Shown: positions 1 through 7,021, counted from the stretch's first letter. The stretch is DNA of 12,354 bases from Myxococcales bacterium (GCA_003170035.1 PMZX01000301.1:4242-16595); one strand, 5' to 3'. Numbers and translations are program-made. The notes: a model not told the origin generated them from the sequence alone.

Positions 1-1
1 C

Positions 2-868
2 CTGCAGCGGATCGAGGTCGATGGCCCGCTCCGGCGCCTGCGCAGCGAGGTGCACAGTCTGGCCCGCAACGAACTCCAGAAGCTCGACGACACCAGGTAC
101 GGCGGCAAGCTGGGCGGAGTCGCGCGCGACATCAACGCCACCGTAGAGCGTTTCACTCACGCGGTCCCACCCAAGTCCGAGACGGCCAAGAAAGACATCG
201 CGGCGATTCTGGATCGGGGTGGCTCGGCTGACGGCCAGTCGTTTGACGTGTCACGGGCCAAGACTGCGAAGCCCGCGCCTGCACCCAACCCGGCATCCGT
301 GGCCGCTTCGCTGTTCGGCGCGCCCAGGCTTCCACCCACCATCGGTGGGCCAGCCCCGGCCGTCGCGCTGTCAGCCCCGCCACTGGCCGGCCCTCAGGCG
401 GCCCCTGTGCCGGCAGGCAGCGCGAGCCGTCCTGCGCCCCTGGCCACCCTGCCCTCACCGTTCGGGACGACATCGTCCCCGACCGATGAGTTCGCCACCG
501 TTTCGCCCTCCTCCATGATCGAGGCGCCGTCGCCCCCACCTGTGCGTCGCGATGTGACCCCTCCCCCGGTGCCATTCTCGGCCGCTCTGGCCGCGCCTCC
601 ACCACCTGCCTCTGCTGCGGCTTTGTTTGCGGCCAGCGCCCCCAAGAACGAGGAGACAGCGCACTTCCAGCAAGTCTTTGAGGAGTACATCGCCCTTCGT
701 GCCAAGTGCGGTGAGTCGACGACCTCGGTTTCAGCCGACAAGTTTCTCGCCAAGCTGAAGAGCAACCGCGACCAATTGGTCGCCAAGTACAACTGCCGCT
801 CAGCGCGCTTCTCGGTCTACGTGAAAGACGGCAAGGCCGCGATCAAGGCGACGCCGGTGCGGAGTTAG
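2..868 (+). CDS. C-terminal part of a Pro/Ala-rich linker protein with a conserved C-terminal domain (5' end off the window)
   Basis: The frame is open to the left edge, giving 288 visible residues. A GTG at 50 is possible but has no clear ribosome binding site, and residues before it (LQRIEVDGPLRRLRSEV) look like the same protein, so I treat the gene as truncated by the window. The first ~70 residues are helical and include YGGKLGGVARDINATVERF. Residues ~95-215 are a low-complexity Pro/Ala/Ser linker. The last ~70 residues form a compact basic domain (HFQQVFEEYIALRAKCGES at its start, FSVYVKDGKAAIKATPV near its end) with two cysteines. From memory this ending resembles the domain called MXAN_5187 C-terminal domain in myxobacterial signalling-type proteins; I cannot check this here, and no biochemical role is known to me. 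It is convergent with the PBP1A gene and is followed directly by a long inverted repeat. Confidence 0.75.
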   Translation: MQRIEVDGPLRRLRSEVHSLARNELQKLDDTRYGGKLGGVARDINATVERFTHAVPPKSETAKKDIAAILDRGGSADGQSFDVSRAKTAKPAPAPNPASVAASLFGAPRLPPTIGGPAPAVALSAPPLAGPQAAPVPAGSASRPAPLATLPSPFGTTSSPTDEFATVSPSSMIEAPSPPPVRRDVTPPPVPFSAALAAPPPPASAAALFAASAPKNEETAHFQQVFEEYIALRAKCGESTTSVSADKFLAKLKSNRDQLVAKYNCRSARFSVYVKDGKAAIKATPVRS

Positions 869-972
869 CCGCCTTTCGGGAATTCGTAGCTGGTTGAATG
901 ACCGGGCGGACGGCGGCGGAGCCGGAAGCCGGGGGCCGGTGGCTCAACCAAACACGAATTCTCGAAAGGCGG
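869..972. repeat. Long imperfect inverted repeat in the convergent gap, possible two-way terminator
   Basis: Two 29-base arms, 869-897 and 944-972, match as reverse complements at 25 of 29 positions (mismatches at arm positions 11 and 20-22). The left arm begins on the base right after the stop codon of the upstream gene, and the right arm ends five bases before the stop codon of the PBP1A gene. The 46-base loop is very GC-rich and has a weak inner pairing (ACCGG at 901 with CCGGT at 936). Lying between two gene ends, it could fold in transcripts from either side and act as a terminator or RNA-stabilising hairpin. There is no T-run after either arm and no flanking target-site duplication, so a classic intrinsic terminator or a fresh MITE insertion is not demonstrated. 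Confidence 0.7.
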
Positions 973-977
973 AACAG

Positions 978-3431
978 CTACTCGTTCTTCTCGAGGAGCA
1001 TCTGATCCGGGTTGGCCTGCTCGCCGGGCGCGGCTGCGGTTTCCTTGGGTGCGGTACCGTCGATGAAGACTTCGTTGACGCTCTCTGTACCGGGCGCAGC
1101 CAGAAGTCCGGTGGCTGGATCGATCTGGACCACCGCCACTCCCGGCGGCTGGGTGAAGTCGCGCACCGGCCGGCCGGCCATGGCCTTGACCATGAAGTCG
1201 ATCCACAGGGGCAGCGCGGTCCGGCCCCCAGCCTCACCGTGGCCCAGACTCTTGCCGTCGTCGAAGCCGACCCACACGGCAGCCAGCAGCTCGGGCGTGA
1301 ATCCGACGAACCATGCATCCCGGCTGCCGTTGGACGTGCCAGTCTTGCCCGCTGCCGGCCTCTGCAACTTGAGCCCGGCAGCGCGCGCCGTGCCCGCCTC
1401 GATCACGCCCCGCATGAGCGACACCATGATGTACGCCGTCTCCGGCCGAACGTCCTGCTCGAGCGGAGGTGTGGGGATCGCTTCCGGGCCAAAGGCGGAG
1501 ATGAGGCGCGGGGTGCCGTGCTGGCCGCCAGCCGCGAAGGTGGCGTAGGCGTTGGCCAGCTCGATGGGGGTGACCGTGTTGGCGCCCAAGGCCAGGGAGA
1601 GTTCGAGCGAATCGGGCAAGGGCGAGGTGATGCCGGCGCGGACGGCCATCTCACGGGTGGCGGAGCTGCCGACATCGGAAAGCAGCTTGATGGCCACGGT
1701 GTTGATGGACAATGCCAGGGCAGTACGCAGCCGGACCGGACCGCGAAAGTTATCCTTGTCGTAGTTCTGCGGTTTCCACAGCTTGTAGACTTCGGGGCTG
1801 TCGTTGACGACCGAGGCCGCGGTATAGCGTTGGGAATCGATGGCCGCGGCGTAGATGAAAGGCTTGAACGCCGAACCGGGCTGGCGCTGCGCACGCTGCG
1901 AACGATCGAAGCTGCCGGCGCGATAGCCGTAGCCCCCGACCAGCGCCGCGATGTCGCGCGTGGCCGGGTCGAGCACCACCATGGCAGCCTGCGGGCCCAA
2001 TTCCAGGGCCAGGGGCGTGTCCTTGTCGCCCTCGTGCTTGCGCTCGGGCGCAAGCCGGACGCGCACGAGATCGCCGGGATGGAAGCGATCGACAAGCGGC
2101 GGCGTGCCCAGGACGTAACGTGTCTCCACGGTGGTATCGACCACGCCGGTGCTGCCGCCCACGAAGACAAACAGGCGCCCGGACTTGGGATCCTTGGGAT
2201 CCTTTTCCACGCGCTCCACGATGCCGTCCACGATGTCTGCATCGCTCAAGCTGGGGTGATCCTTCTTCAGCTCCAGACGGTGCTTCTCCAACGCTTTGCC
2301 ACTCAGGCGGCCGAGCGGTCCCCGGTAGCCCTGGCGATGATCCAGTTCTTCCAGCCCGCGCTCCACTGCTTGGCGCGCCATCGCTTGCAGCCGTGGATCG
2401 ATGGTGCTTTTGACCGTCAGCCCCAGGGTGTCGAGCTTGCCGGCTCCGAACTTCTCTTCCAACGCGCGATGCACGCTGTCGACCGCCTCGGGCGCGCTGC
2501 GGGTGCGCGCGCTGCTCTCGGGAATCACGGCGATGGGCTGCTCGGCCACGGTGCGCGCCGTCTCTTCGTAGATGTACTCCAGCTTCGCCATCTGCCCGAG
2601 CACGTAGCTCTGACGTTTCTTGGCCGCCTCTGGGTGCCTGTAGGGCGACAGGTGTGACGGCGACTGCAACATGCCGGCCAGCAGCGCCGCCTCAGCCAGG
2701 TCGATTTCTCTCACCGGCTTGCCGAAGTAGAAACGCGCCGCCTCCTCCACGCCGTAGCGGCCGTGGCCGAAATTCATCTGGTTGAGGTACAGTTCGAGGA
2801 TTTCTTCCTTGGAGAACTTCTGCGAGATCCGGCGCGCCAGGATGATCTCCTGCACCTTGCGCCGCATGGTCTTTTCAGGCGAAAGCAGCATCTGCTTGAC
2901 CACCTGTTGCGTGATGGTCGAAGCGCCCTGGGCAAATTTTCGGCGGATGACGTTCTCGAATAGCGCGCGCGCCATACCCCTGTAGTCCAGACCCTCGTGT
3001 TCGAAGAAGTCGGCATCCTCGGCGGCGAGCACGGCCTGAATCAGCACCTTAGGTAGCTGGGCATAGGGCACCACGGTCCGGTGTTCCGAGCCGATCTCGC
3101 CCATCAGGTTGCCGTCGCGATCGAGCACGCGCGAGATCTGAGGCGGATGGTAGCCGCCGATGCCGCTCAGGCTGGGCAGATTTGGATCGTGACCGAAGTA
3201 GTAGAACACGGCCACGAGCGCGCCGACGCCCAGCGCGAACGGGGAGAGCAGCAAGAGCCCCCACCGCAGGATTCGCAAGCCCAGCCCGCTGCTCTGGCGG
3301 CGCCGGCGCCGCCTCGGACCGGGGGCCGTGGCAGCCGGTTCGGCCGAATCGCGCGGCGACCGATCGAGCGCCAGGATGGGGTCGATCGGATCGAAACGAT
3401 CCGCGCCGGACCTGCTACCGCGTTTGGCCAT
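978..3431 (-). CDS. mrcA: Bifunctional class A penicillin-binding protein, PBP1A type (glycosyltransferase + transpeptidase)
   Basis: An 817-residue inner-membrane enzyme that polymerises lipid II into glycan strands and cross-links the peptides. The short cytoplasmic part carries an Arg run (~40-45), followed by one membrane helix at ~52-78. The GT51 domain has all its motifs: EDADFFEHEG (138-147, catalytic Glu138), GASTITQQ (169-176), RRKVQE (190-195, second Glu195) and EILELYLN (210-217). A central insert (~350-480) matches the position of the OB-type domain of PBP1A proteins. The transpeptidase has SAFK (nucleophile Ser520), SIN (575-577) and KTG (696-698). A short Pro/Glu-rich tail follows. 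Length is normal for the family and no catalytic residue is missing. The ATG at 3431 has no good ribosome binding site, but a promoter-like sequence lies close upstream. The gene follows an AsmA-GT51 fusion on the same strand. The symbol is given by domain type; ponA would be an equivalent name. Confidence 0.93.
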   Translation of the reverse strand: MAKRGSRSGADRFDPIDPILALDRSPRDSAEPAATAPGPRRRRRRQSSGLGLRILRWGLLLLSPFALGVGALVAVFYYFGHDPNLPSLSGIGGYHPPQISRVLDRDGNLMGEIGSEHRTVVPYAQLPKVLIQAVLAAEDADFFEHEGLDYRGMARALFENVIRRKFAQGASTITQQVVKQMLLSPEKTMRRKVQEIILARRISQKFSKEEILELYLNQMNFGHGRYGVEEAARFYFGKPVREIDLAEAALLAGMLQSPSHLSPYRHPEAAKKRQSYVLGQMAKLEYIYEETARTVAEQPIAVIPESSARTRSAPEAVDSVHRALEEKFGAGKLDTLGLTVKSTIDPRLQAMARQAVERGLEELDHRQGYRGPLGRLSGKALEKHRLELKKDHPSLSDADIVDGIVERVEKDPKDPKSGRLFVFVGGSTGVVDTTVETRYVLGTPPLVDRFHPGDLVRVRLAPERKHEGDKDTPLALELGPQAAMVVLDPATRDIAALVGGYGYRAGSFDRSQRAQRQPGSAFKPFIYAAAIDSQRYTAASVVNDSPEVYKLWKPQNYDKDNFRGPVRLRTALALSINTVAIKLLSDVGSSATREMAVRAGITSPLPDSLELSLALGANTVTPIELANAYATFAAGGQHGTPRLISAFGPEAIPTPPLEQDVRPETAYIMVSLMRGVIEAGTARAAGLKLQRPAAGKTGTSNGSRDAWFVGFTPELLAAVWVGFDDGKSLGHGEAGGRTALPLWIDFMVKAMAGRPVRDFTQPPGVAVVQIDPATGLLAAPGTESVNEVFIDGTAPKETAAAPGEQANPDQMLLEKNE
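2185..2202. repeat. Perfect tandem 9-base duplication inside the PBP1A gene
   Basis: TTGGGATCC occurs twice in a row (2185-2193, 2194-2202). On the coding (minus) strand it encodes the repeated Asp-Pro-Lys at residues ~411-416, in the loop-rich central insert between the two catalytic domains. It keeps the frame and probably only lengthens a surface loop. It could be a site of slippage. Confidence 0.6.
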
Positions 3432-3440
3432 CTGGAACCC

Positions 3441-3468
3441 AGTGTAGCGTCCGCCGCCGACGGTTCAA
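3441..3468 (-). promoter_or_regulatory. Candidate sigma-70-type promoter for the PBP1A gene
   Basis: On the minus strand, TTGAAC (3463-3468; 4 of 6 to TTGACA) is followed after 16 bases by TACACT (3441-3446; 4 of 6 to TATAAT). The expected transcription start would be about 3434-3435, only a few bases before the ATG at 3431. The message would then be leaderless or nearly so, which fits the lack of a Shine-Dalgarno sequence. The -35 box overlaps the stop codon of the small reading frame at 3465-3605. The match is moderate and could arise by chance. Confidence 0.35.
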
Positions 3469-3605
3469 AGCAGCGCCTTTTCGATCAGCTCTGGACGGAT
3501 TTGGTCCAGATCGTCCGGCCGCTGAAGGAATCCGCGCAGGTCCGAGGTCACCTCGGCCCATCTCAGCGACCGGAGACGCGCCCGCACGGCTACGTGATCG
3601 GATAT
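3465..3605 (-). pseudogene. Protein-like short reading frame, possible remnant of an AbiEii-type nucleotidyltransferase C-terminus
   Basis: In the gap between the two peptidoglycan genes, the minus strand has an open frame ending in TGA at 3465-3467. Its last 46 codons read like real protein: VRARLRSLRWAEVTSDLRGF then LQRPDDLDQIRPELIEKALL. About three quarters of third codon positions are G or C. The pattern of a short helix, L-x-W-x-x-V-x-x-D-x-x-x-F-L and then a Leu-rich last helix resembles, from memory, the tail of AbiEii-family nucleotidyltransferases. No proper start is clear. There is a GGAGGTG sequence, but the triplet five bases after it is ATA (3605); the first ordinary start is GTG at 3587, too far away for that site. 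The frame is also open upstream to the TGA of the AsmA-GT51 gene. Options are a decayed gene tail, a tiny gene with a rare start, or chance. Confidence 0.3.
3539..3559. promoter_or_regulatory. Near-perfect 21-base palindrome, possible operator
   Basis: Seven-base arms CCGAGGT (3542-3548) and ACCTCGG (3550-3556) flank one central base. After one mismatch, two further pairs extend the dyad to 3539-3559. It lies about 110 bases upstream of the PBP1A start and about 70 bases upstream of the candidate -35 box. It also lies inside the protein-like frame at 3465-3605, so it may be only a by-product of coding sequence. A second hairpin, with perfect 7-base arms and a 7-base loop, lies close by at 3490-3510. 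Confidence 0.25.
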
Positions 3606-3635
3606 TGAGGCACCTCCACCCCGGCCCCGCTCCCC

Positions 3636-5903
3636 TCATTGTGAATCGGTCTCAGCTTCTGCTTCGACCTCGGGCTTGGCGGTGATGCGGCGGACCCAGT
3701 CCAGGCACTGCTTCTCGCTCAGGGTCATCTCGCTGTGATCGAAGGTTAGTGTCGAGGCGGTGGCAGTCGCGTATTCCTCCTCGGTCAGGCGGCCGCGCTC
3801 GTACATGCGGGTCAGGATGCGACGCAGGTATTTCTCCCAGGCGGGCGAAAGCGCGCCACGGCAGTAGTGCACGTAGCGTCGCTTGGGGCTGGGCAGGATC
3901 GACGAAAAGAATGCCGCCTCAAGAGGATTGATGTCGGCGGCGGTCTTGCCGAAGTAGTGTCGCGCGGCTGGCCCAATGCCGTACAGCCTCGGCCCAAACT
4001 CGATGGCATTGAGATACAGCTCGAGGATGCGCTCCTTGGGCAGGATCTTCTCCAGATACCAGACCAGGAACAGTTCCTGCAGCTTGCGCGACAGCGTCTT
4101 TTCCTTGCTGAGCAACAGGTTCTTCACCATCTGCATGGTGATGGACGAGGCGCCCAGCCGGAACCCGTCGTTTTCGATGTTGCGGCGCAGGGCCGTCTTG
4201 AATCCAGCCAACACCCAGCCGCGGTGCTTGAAGAACCCCGAATCCTCCGTGGTCATGATGGCGTTGATGAGGTGAGGCGACACCTGGGCAAAGGGCACGA
4301 AGTCCGGACTGTCGGGCCCCACGATGAAGGTCATGATCCCAGGATTGCCGTTGCCCGGCGGCTCGGGAGGAACTTCCACGGTCTGCACCAGCGATTCGTC
4401 ACCCGCAAGCGCGGTCACCTCGGCGGGAGCCTTGACCACCTGACAGCCGTCGATGCCGACCTTGCCTCCCAGATCCAGCGTGTCGAGGTCGGCGAGGTCG
4501 ATCTTGGTGTGGACGTCAGCCTCGAAGAAGCCCTGCAAAACGAACCCAGCGAGATGTGGCACGATGGGCCCGGGGATGCTGGCCAGCAGCTTGGCGCAGG
4601 CCGTGCGTGGCACGCGCAGTTGCGCCTCGAGCTTGGGCAGGTAGTGCAGCTCACGGCCACTCTTGAAACGGAACGTGCCCTGGGCCAGTTCCAGCGAGCC
4701 GGACAGCCGCACATCCAGGCTGCCGAGATGGCCTTGCGCCTCGTTGAGGACCAGTAGCCGCTTGTCCAAGTCGACCGAGCCGTCCACGTGCACACCGAAG
4801 GTCAGGTCGTTGACCGGCTCGCTCGCCAGCTTCTCATGCAACAGGCTCAGCCCGCTCACATCCAGCCTGCCCGAGAACGAGACGCGCCGGCCCTCCAGTT
4901 TCGCCTCGATGGCGGCATCGATCTCGGTGTTCTCGGGTTCGAGGACCGAGGAAGGCAGGATCTCGGCGATCTTGTCGAGCGAGAAGCGCTCCGCCCGCAA
5001 CGAGAGCGTGCCCTCGATCGCGCGCGAGTCGCCCGATGGTCGCAGTTGGCCTGTCGCCGTCCACAGGGCGCGCTTGGCCCCGCCATAGCTGCCGGAAAAG
5101 AACAGGTCAAAGGCGCGGGACGGGGATCCCTTGGCCGCTGCCACGGGCCGAACTGCCCCGCTGATGCCGGTGAGTGGCAGGGTCGTCAGGGGCCGCACGT
5201 AGCCTTCGCGCACCGACGCCTCAGGCCAGCCCATGGGACGCAGGCCCAGCAAGCTTCCCTGCAGGGACATACTCTCAGCACCGAAGGCCGGATTGGTCTC
5301 GGTCCCATGCGTGCCGAATCTCCCGGAAACCTGCCTCGCGTCGACCTGGTAGCGCAGGCCTGTCTCCCATCTCGCATCGAAGACCCCCACCGTGACCGAA
5401 AGCCCTTTGCGATTGTCCGCGAGCTGGAGGCTGCCGCCGTGCGCAACGAGCGAAAGCAGAGACGAAGCGCTGCCTTTCACCGAGGCTGGCCCAGTCGGAG
5501 CGCCACGCAAGCGGCCGAGGATGGCGCTGACGTTGTCCTTGGGCCCGCCGCGCACCAGATTGGCGACCGGGCCATCAGCCACCACGACCCCATGCCCCCA
5601 CAGCGCCGAGAAGGGGATCTCCAGGCGGTCCAACGTCAGAATGGGCCCCTGGTTTCTGCCTAACACCACCCCGTAGAGCCTGAGCACGCCCCATCCTGCG
5701 CGCGCCCGCTGGGCCTCCACGGAGACACCCAGCTTGGCCGCAGCCTTGGACGTGACCAGGTGCCCGCCAAGCGTTCCCACGGCCAGGGGATAGGTCGCCA
5801 CAGCTGCCGCGACAATGCTCAAGGCCCACACCCGCCGATCGAGCAGGATGGTCTTGAAGATGCGCGAGAGCCTGACTATGGGCGGCATGCGAGAGCGAGG
5901 CAT
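3636..5903 (-). CDS. Membrane-anchored AsmA-like protein fused to a GT51 peptidoglycan glycosyltransferase
   Basis: The 755 residues begin with a basic N-terminus and one membrane helix (~25-43). A long beta-rich region (~45-500) has the look of AsmA/TamB-type envelope proteins: a strand-rich start (LYGVVLG, GPILTLDRLEI) and repeated short strands (GTFRFKSG, GGKVGIDGC). A complete GT51 glycosyltransferase domain follows at ~520-720: TEDSGFFKHRG (catalytic Glu553), GASSITMQ (584-591), RKLQE (606-610, second Glu610) and ILELYLN (626-632). It has no transpeptidase domain, so it should polymerise glycan strands from lipid II but not cross-link them. Cys436, Cys487, Cys681 and Cys733 lie in the predicted periplasmic part. 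The acidic tail ends at TGA 3636. It is the first gene of a same-strand pair with PBP1A. The ATG at 5903 overlaps a -10-like box; the ATG at 5888 is a credible alternative that would shorten the protein by five residues. Confidence 0.85.
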   Translation of the reverse strand: MPRSRMPPIVRLSRIFKTILLDRRVWALSIVAAAVATYPLAVGTLGGHLVTSKAAAKLGVSVEAQRARAGWGVLRLYGVVLGRNQGPILTLDRLEIPFSALWGHGVVVADGPVANLVRGGPKDNVSAILGRLRGAPTGPASVKGSASSLLSLVAHGGSLQLADNRKGLSVTVGVFDARWETGLRYQVDARQVSGRFGTHGTETNPAFGAESMSLQGSLLGLRPMGWPEASVREGYVRPLTTLPLTGISGAVRPVAAAKGSPSRAFDLFFSGSYGGAKRALWTATGQLRPSGDSRAIEGTLSLRAERFSLDKIAEILPSSVLEPENTEIDAAIEAKLEGRRVSFSGRLDVSGLSLLHEKLASEPVNDLTFGVHVDGSVDLDKRLLVLNEAQGHLGSLDVRLSGSLELAQGTFRFKSGRELHYLPKLEAQLRVPRTACAKLLASIPGPIVPHLAGFVLQGFFEADVHTKIDLADLDTLDLGGKVGIDGCQVVKAPAEVTALAGDESLVQTVEVPPEPPGNGNPGIMTFIVGPDSPDFVPFAQVSPHLINAIMTTEDSGFFKHRGWVLAGFKTALRRNIENDGFRLGASSITMQMVKNLLLSKEKTLSRKLQELFLVWYLEKILPKERILELYLNAIEFGPRLYGIGPAARHYFGKTAADINPLEAAFFSSILPSPKRRYVHYCRGALSPAWEKYLRRILTRMYERGRLTEEEYATATASTLTFDHSEMTLSEKQCLDWVRRITAKPEVEAEAETDSQ

Positions 5904-5931
5904 TCTACCCGCGCACGCCGGGCAAGGTCAC
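5902..5931 (-). promoter_or_regulatory. Candidate promoter for the AsmA-GT51 gene
   Basis: On the minus strand, GTGACC (5926-5931; 4 of 6) and TAGAAT (5902-5907; 5 of 6 to TATAAT) are separated by 18 bases. The -10 box overlaps the first bases of the ATG at 5903. If it is real, transcription would start near 5895 and translation would have to begin at the ATG at 5888 with a very short leader. No Shine-Dalgarno sequence precedes either ATG. Confidence 0.3.
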
Positions 5932-5995
5932 CCAAGAGTGGATCTCGGGGCTGGCCCGCCGGTGGCTGTTCGTGACATTCTACTTCTCATCACCA

Positions 5996-7021
5996 ATGAC
6001 GAAGCTTCCCATCCTGTCTGCTGGCGTGGGCCTCTGGCTTGCGTTGGGTGGCGGTGCCTGTCAAAGCGATGAAAGCAAAGGCGACATCGCGAGCCCTCTC
6101 CCGGACGGTGGAACAGGCGACGCCATACCCGCAGATGGAAGCAAAGGAGACATCGTGAACCCCAACTCCGTCATCCCGACTTCGAACGGCAACGTCTATT
6201 CCTTCCAGTTTGGCGACACGCTCTTCGCGGTCGACGCGAACCACGGCGGCCGCATCGTCACGTTTTCCTTTTCAGGTCGCAACATGCTGACCGGCCCGGC
6301 AGTGGACCCGGCCAACTACGGGTCGACCTTCTGGTCCAGCCCGCAGACTGACTGGAGCTGGCCACCCGTCGCCGCGATCGATTCCGCGCCCTACACCCCT
6401 AGCCTTGACGGGGCCGTGCTCTCCCTGTCCGGCGCCACGGCACCTTTTCCCCTTCTTGGCCTTGCCGTAGAAAAAAGGTTCTCCGCCGACAGCGGGACGG
6501 GCGTGGTCACAGTGGCATACGCACTTGCCAACCGCGGCAGCCAGGCGCGCCAGGTGGCGCCCTGGGAGATCACGCGCGTTGCGTCCGGCGGCCTCACCTT
6601 CTTCCCCATGGGCGAGGGCGGGCCGCGAAAAGGGCCGCAAGACCTGCTAAGCCCAACCATCGTGGATGGCGTGGCCTGGTTCGCGTACGACGCCGCGGCC
6701 ATCACTGCGGATCAGAAGCTCTTCGCCGACGGCCTGGAAGGTTGGATAGCCCATGTGGACGGTGATCTCTTGCTGGTGAAGTTTTTTGGCGACACGCTGC
6801 CTTCGCAAGCCGCGCCCGGCGAGGCAGAGATTGAGATCTACGCCAATGCCGCCCACACCTACGTTGAGGTCGAGAACCAGGGTGCCTATGCCACTCTCTC
6901 ACCCGGCGCGACGACCACCTGGACCGTGCGCTGGATTCTGCGCAAGCTCGACCTTGCAGCCACACCCGCCAGCGTCGGCAGCACAGCGTTGGTGGACCTG
7001 GTGCGCAGCCTGGTGAAATAG
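5996..7021 (+). CDS. Probable lipoprotein with a DUF4380-like, mutarotase-fold domain
   Basis: I chose the ATG at 5996 because it gives a clean signal peptide (Lys3, a hydrophobic stretch, then LGGGAC with Cys22 as the likely lipid-bearing residue). The GTG at 5972 would add eight residues that disturb this. The lipobox is loose, having Gly at -3 and -2. A flexible acidic linker (~23-60) holds two copies of SKGDI. The globular part (~65-318) shows HGGRIVTFSFSGRN (83-96), YGSTFWSSPQTDWSWPP (108-124), PWEITRV (189-195) and YVEVENQGAYATLSPG (289-304). This order is what I recall for DUF4380 proteins, which are related to aldose-1-epimerase/galactose-mutarotase beta-sandwiches and may bind sugars. 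No activity can be claimed. The protein has 341 residues and is complete. It is divergent from the AsmA-GT51 gene, and its stop is one base from the stop of the sigma factor gene. Confidence 0.75.
   Translation: MTKLPILSAGVGLWLALGGGACQSDESKGDIASPLPDGGTGDAIPADGSKGDIVNPNSVIPTSNGNVYSFQFGDTLFAVDANHGGRIVTFSFSGRNMLTGPAVDPANYGSTFWSSPQTDWSWPPVAAIDSAPYTPSLDGAVLSLSGATAPFPLLGLAVEKRFSADSGTGVVTVAYALANRGSQARQVAPWEITRVASGGLTFFPMGEGGPRKGPQDLLSPTIVDGVAWFAYDAAAITADQKLFADGLEGWIAHVDGDLLLVKFFGDTLPSQAAPGEAEIEIYANAAHTYVEVENQGAYATLSPGATTTWTVRWILRKLDLAATPASVGSTALVDLVRSLVK
6071..6158 (+). repeat. Two 22-base direct repeats in the lipoprotein linker
   Basis: Copies at 6071-6092 and 6137-6158 agree at 19 of 22 positions, in the same reading frame (spaced 66 bases apart). 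They encode (E/G)SKGDI(A/V). They lie in the unstructured segment after the lipidated cysteine, a place where length variation between strains is common. Confidence 0.6.

Noticed and set aside
894..2657. 587-codon plus-strand open frame opposite the PBP1A gene
   Set aside because: It lies entirely antisense to a gene with all PBP motifs. Its composition (rich in Arg, Gly, Asp, His, Gln) is typical of a mirror frame in GC-rich DNA, and it matches no family I recognise.
3490..3510. Hairpin with 7-base arms as a terminator of the AsmA-GT51 gene
   Set aside because: The stem is perfect but short, has no following U-run on the minus strand and lies within the protein-like frame, so I mention it only in passing.
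3415..3639. 74-codon minus-strand frame whose ATG overlaps the TGA of the AsmA-GT51 gene (ATGA)
   Set aside because: The overlap is attractive, but the translation is Arg/Gly/Ser-rich low-quality sequence that runs out of frame into the PBP1A start. The other minus-strand frame over the same bases reads far more like protein.
3867..4757. 296-codon plus-strand frame opposite the AsmA-GT51 gene
   Set aside because: It is antisense to conserved GT51 motifs, and its His/Arg/Gln-rich composition is that of a mirror frame.
5972..5995. GTG at 5972 as start of the lipoprotein gene
   Set aside because: It adds eight residues ahead of a well-formed lipoprotein signal peptide that begins at the ATG at 5996.
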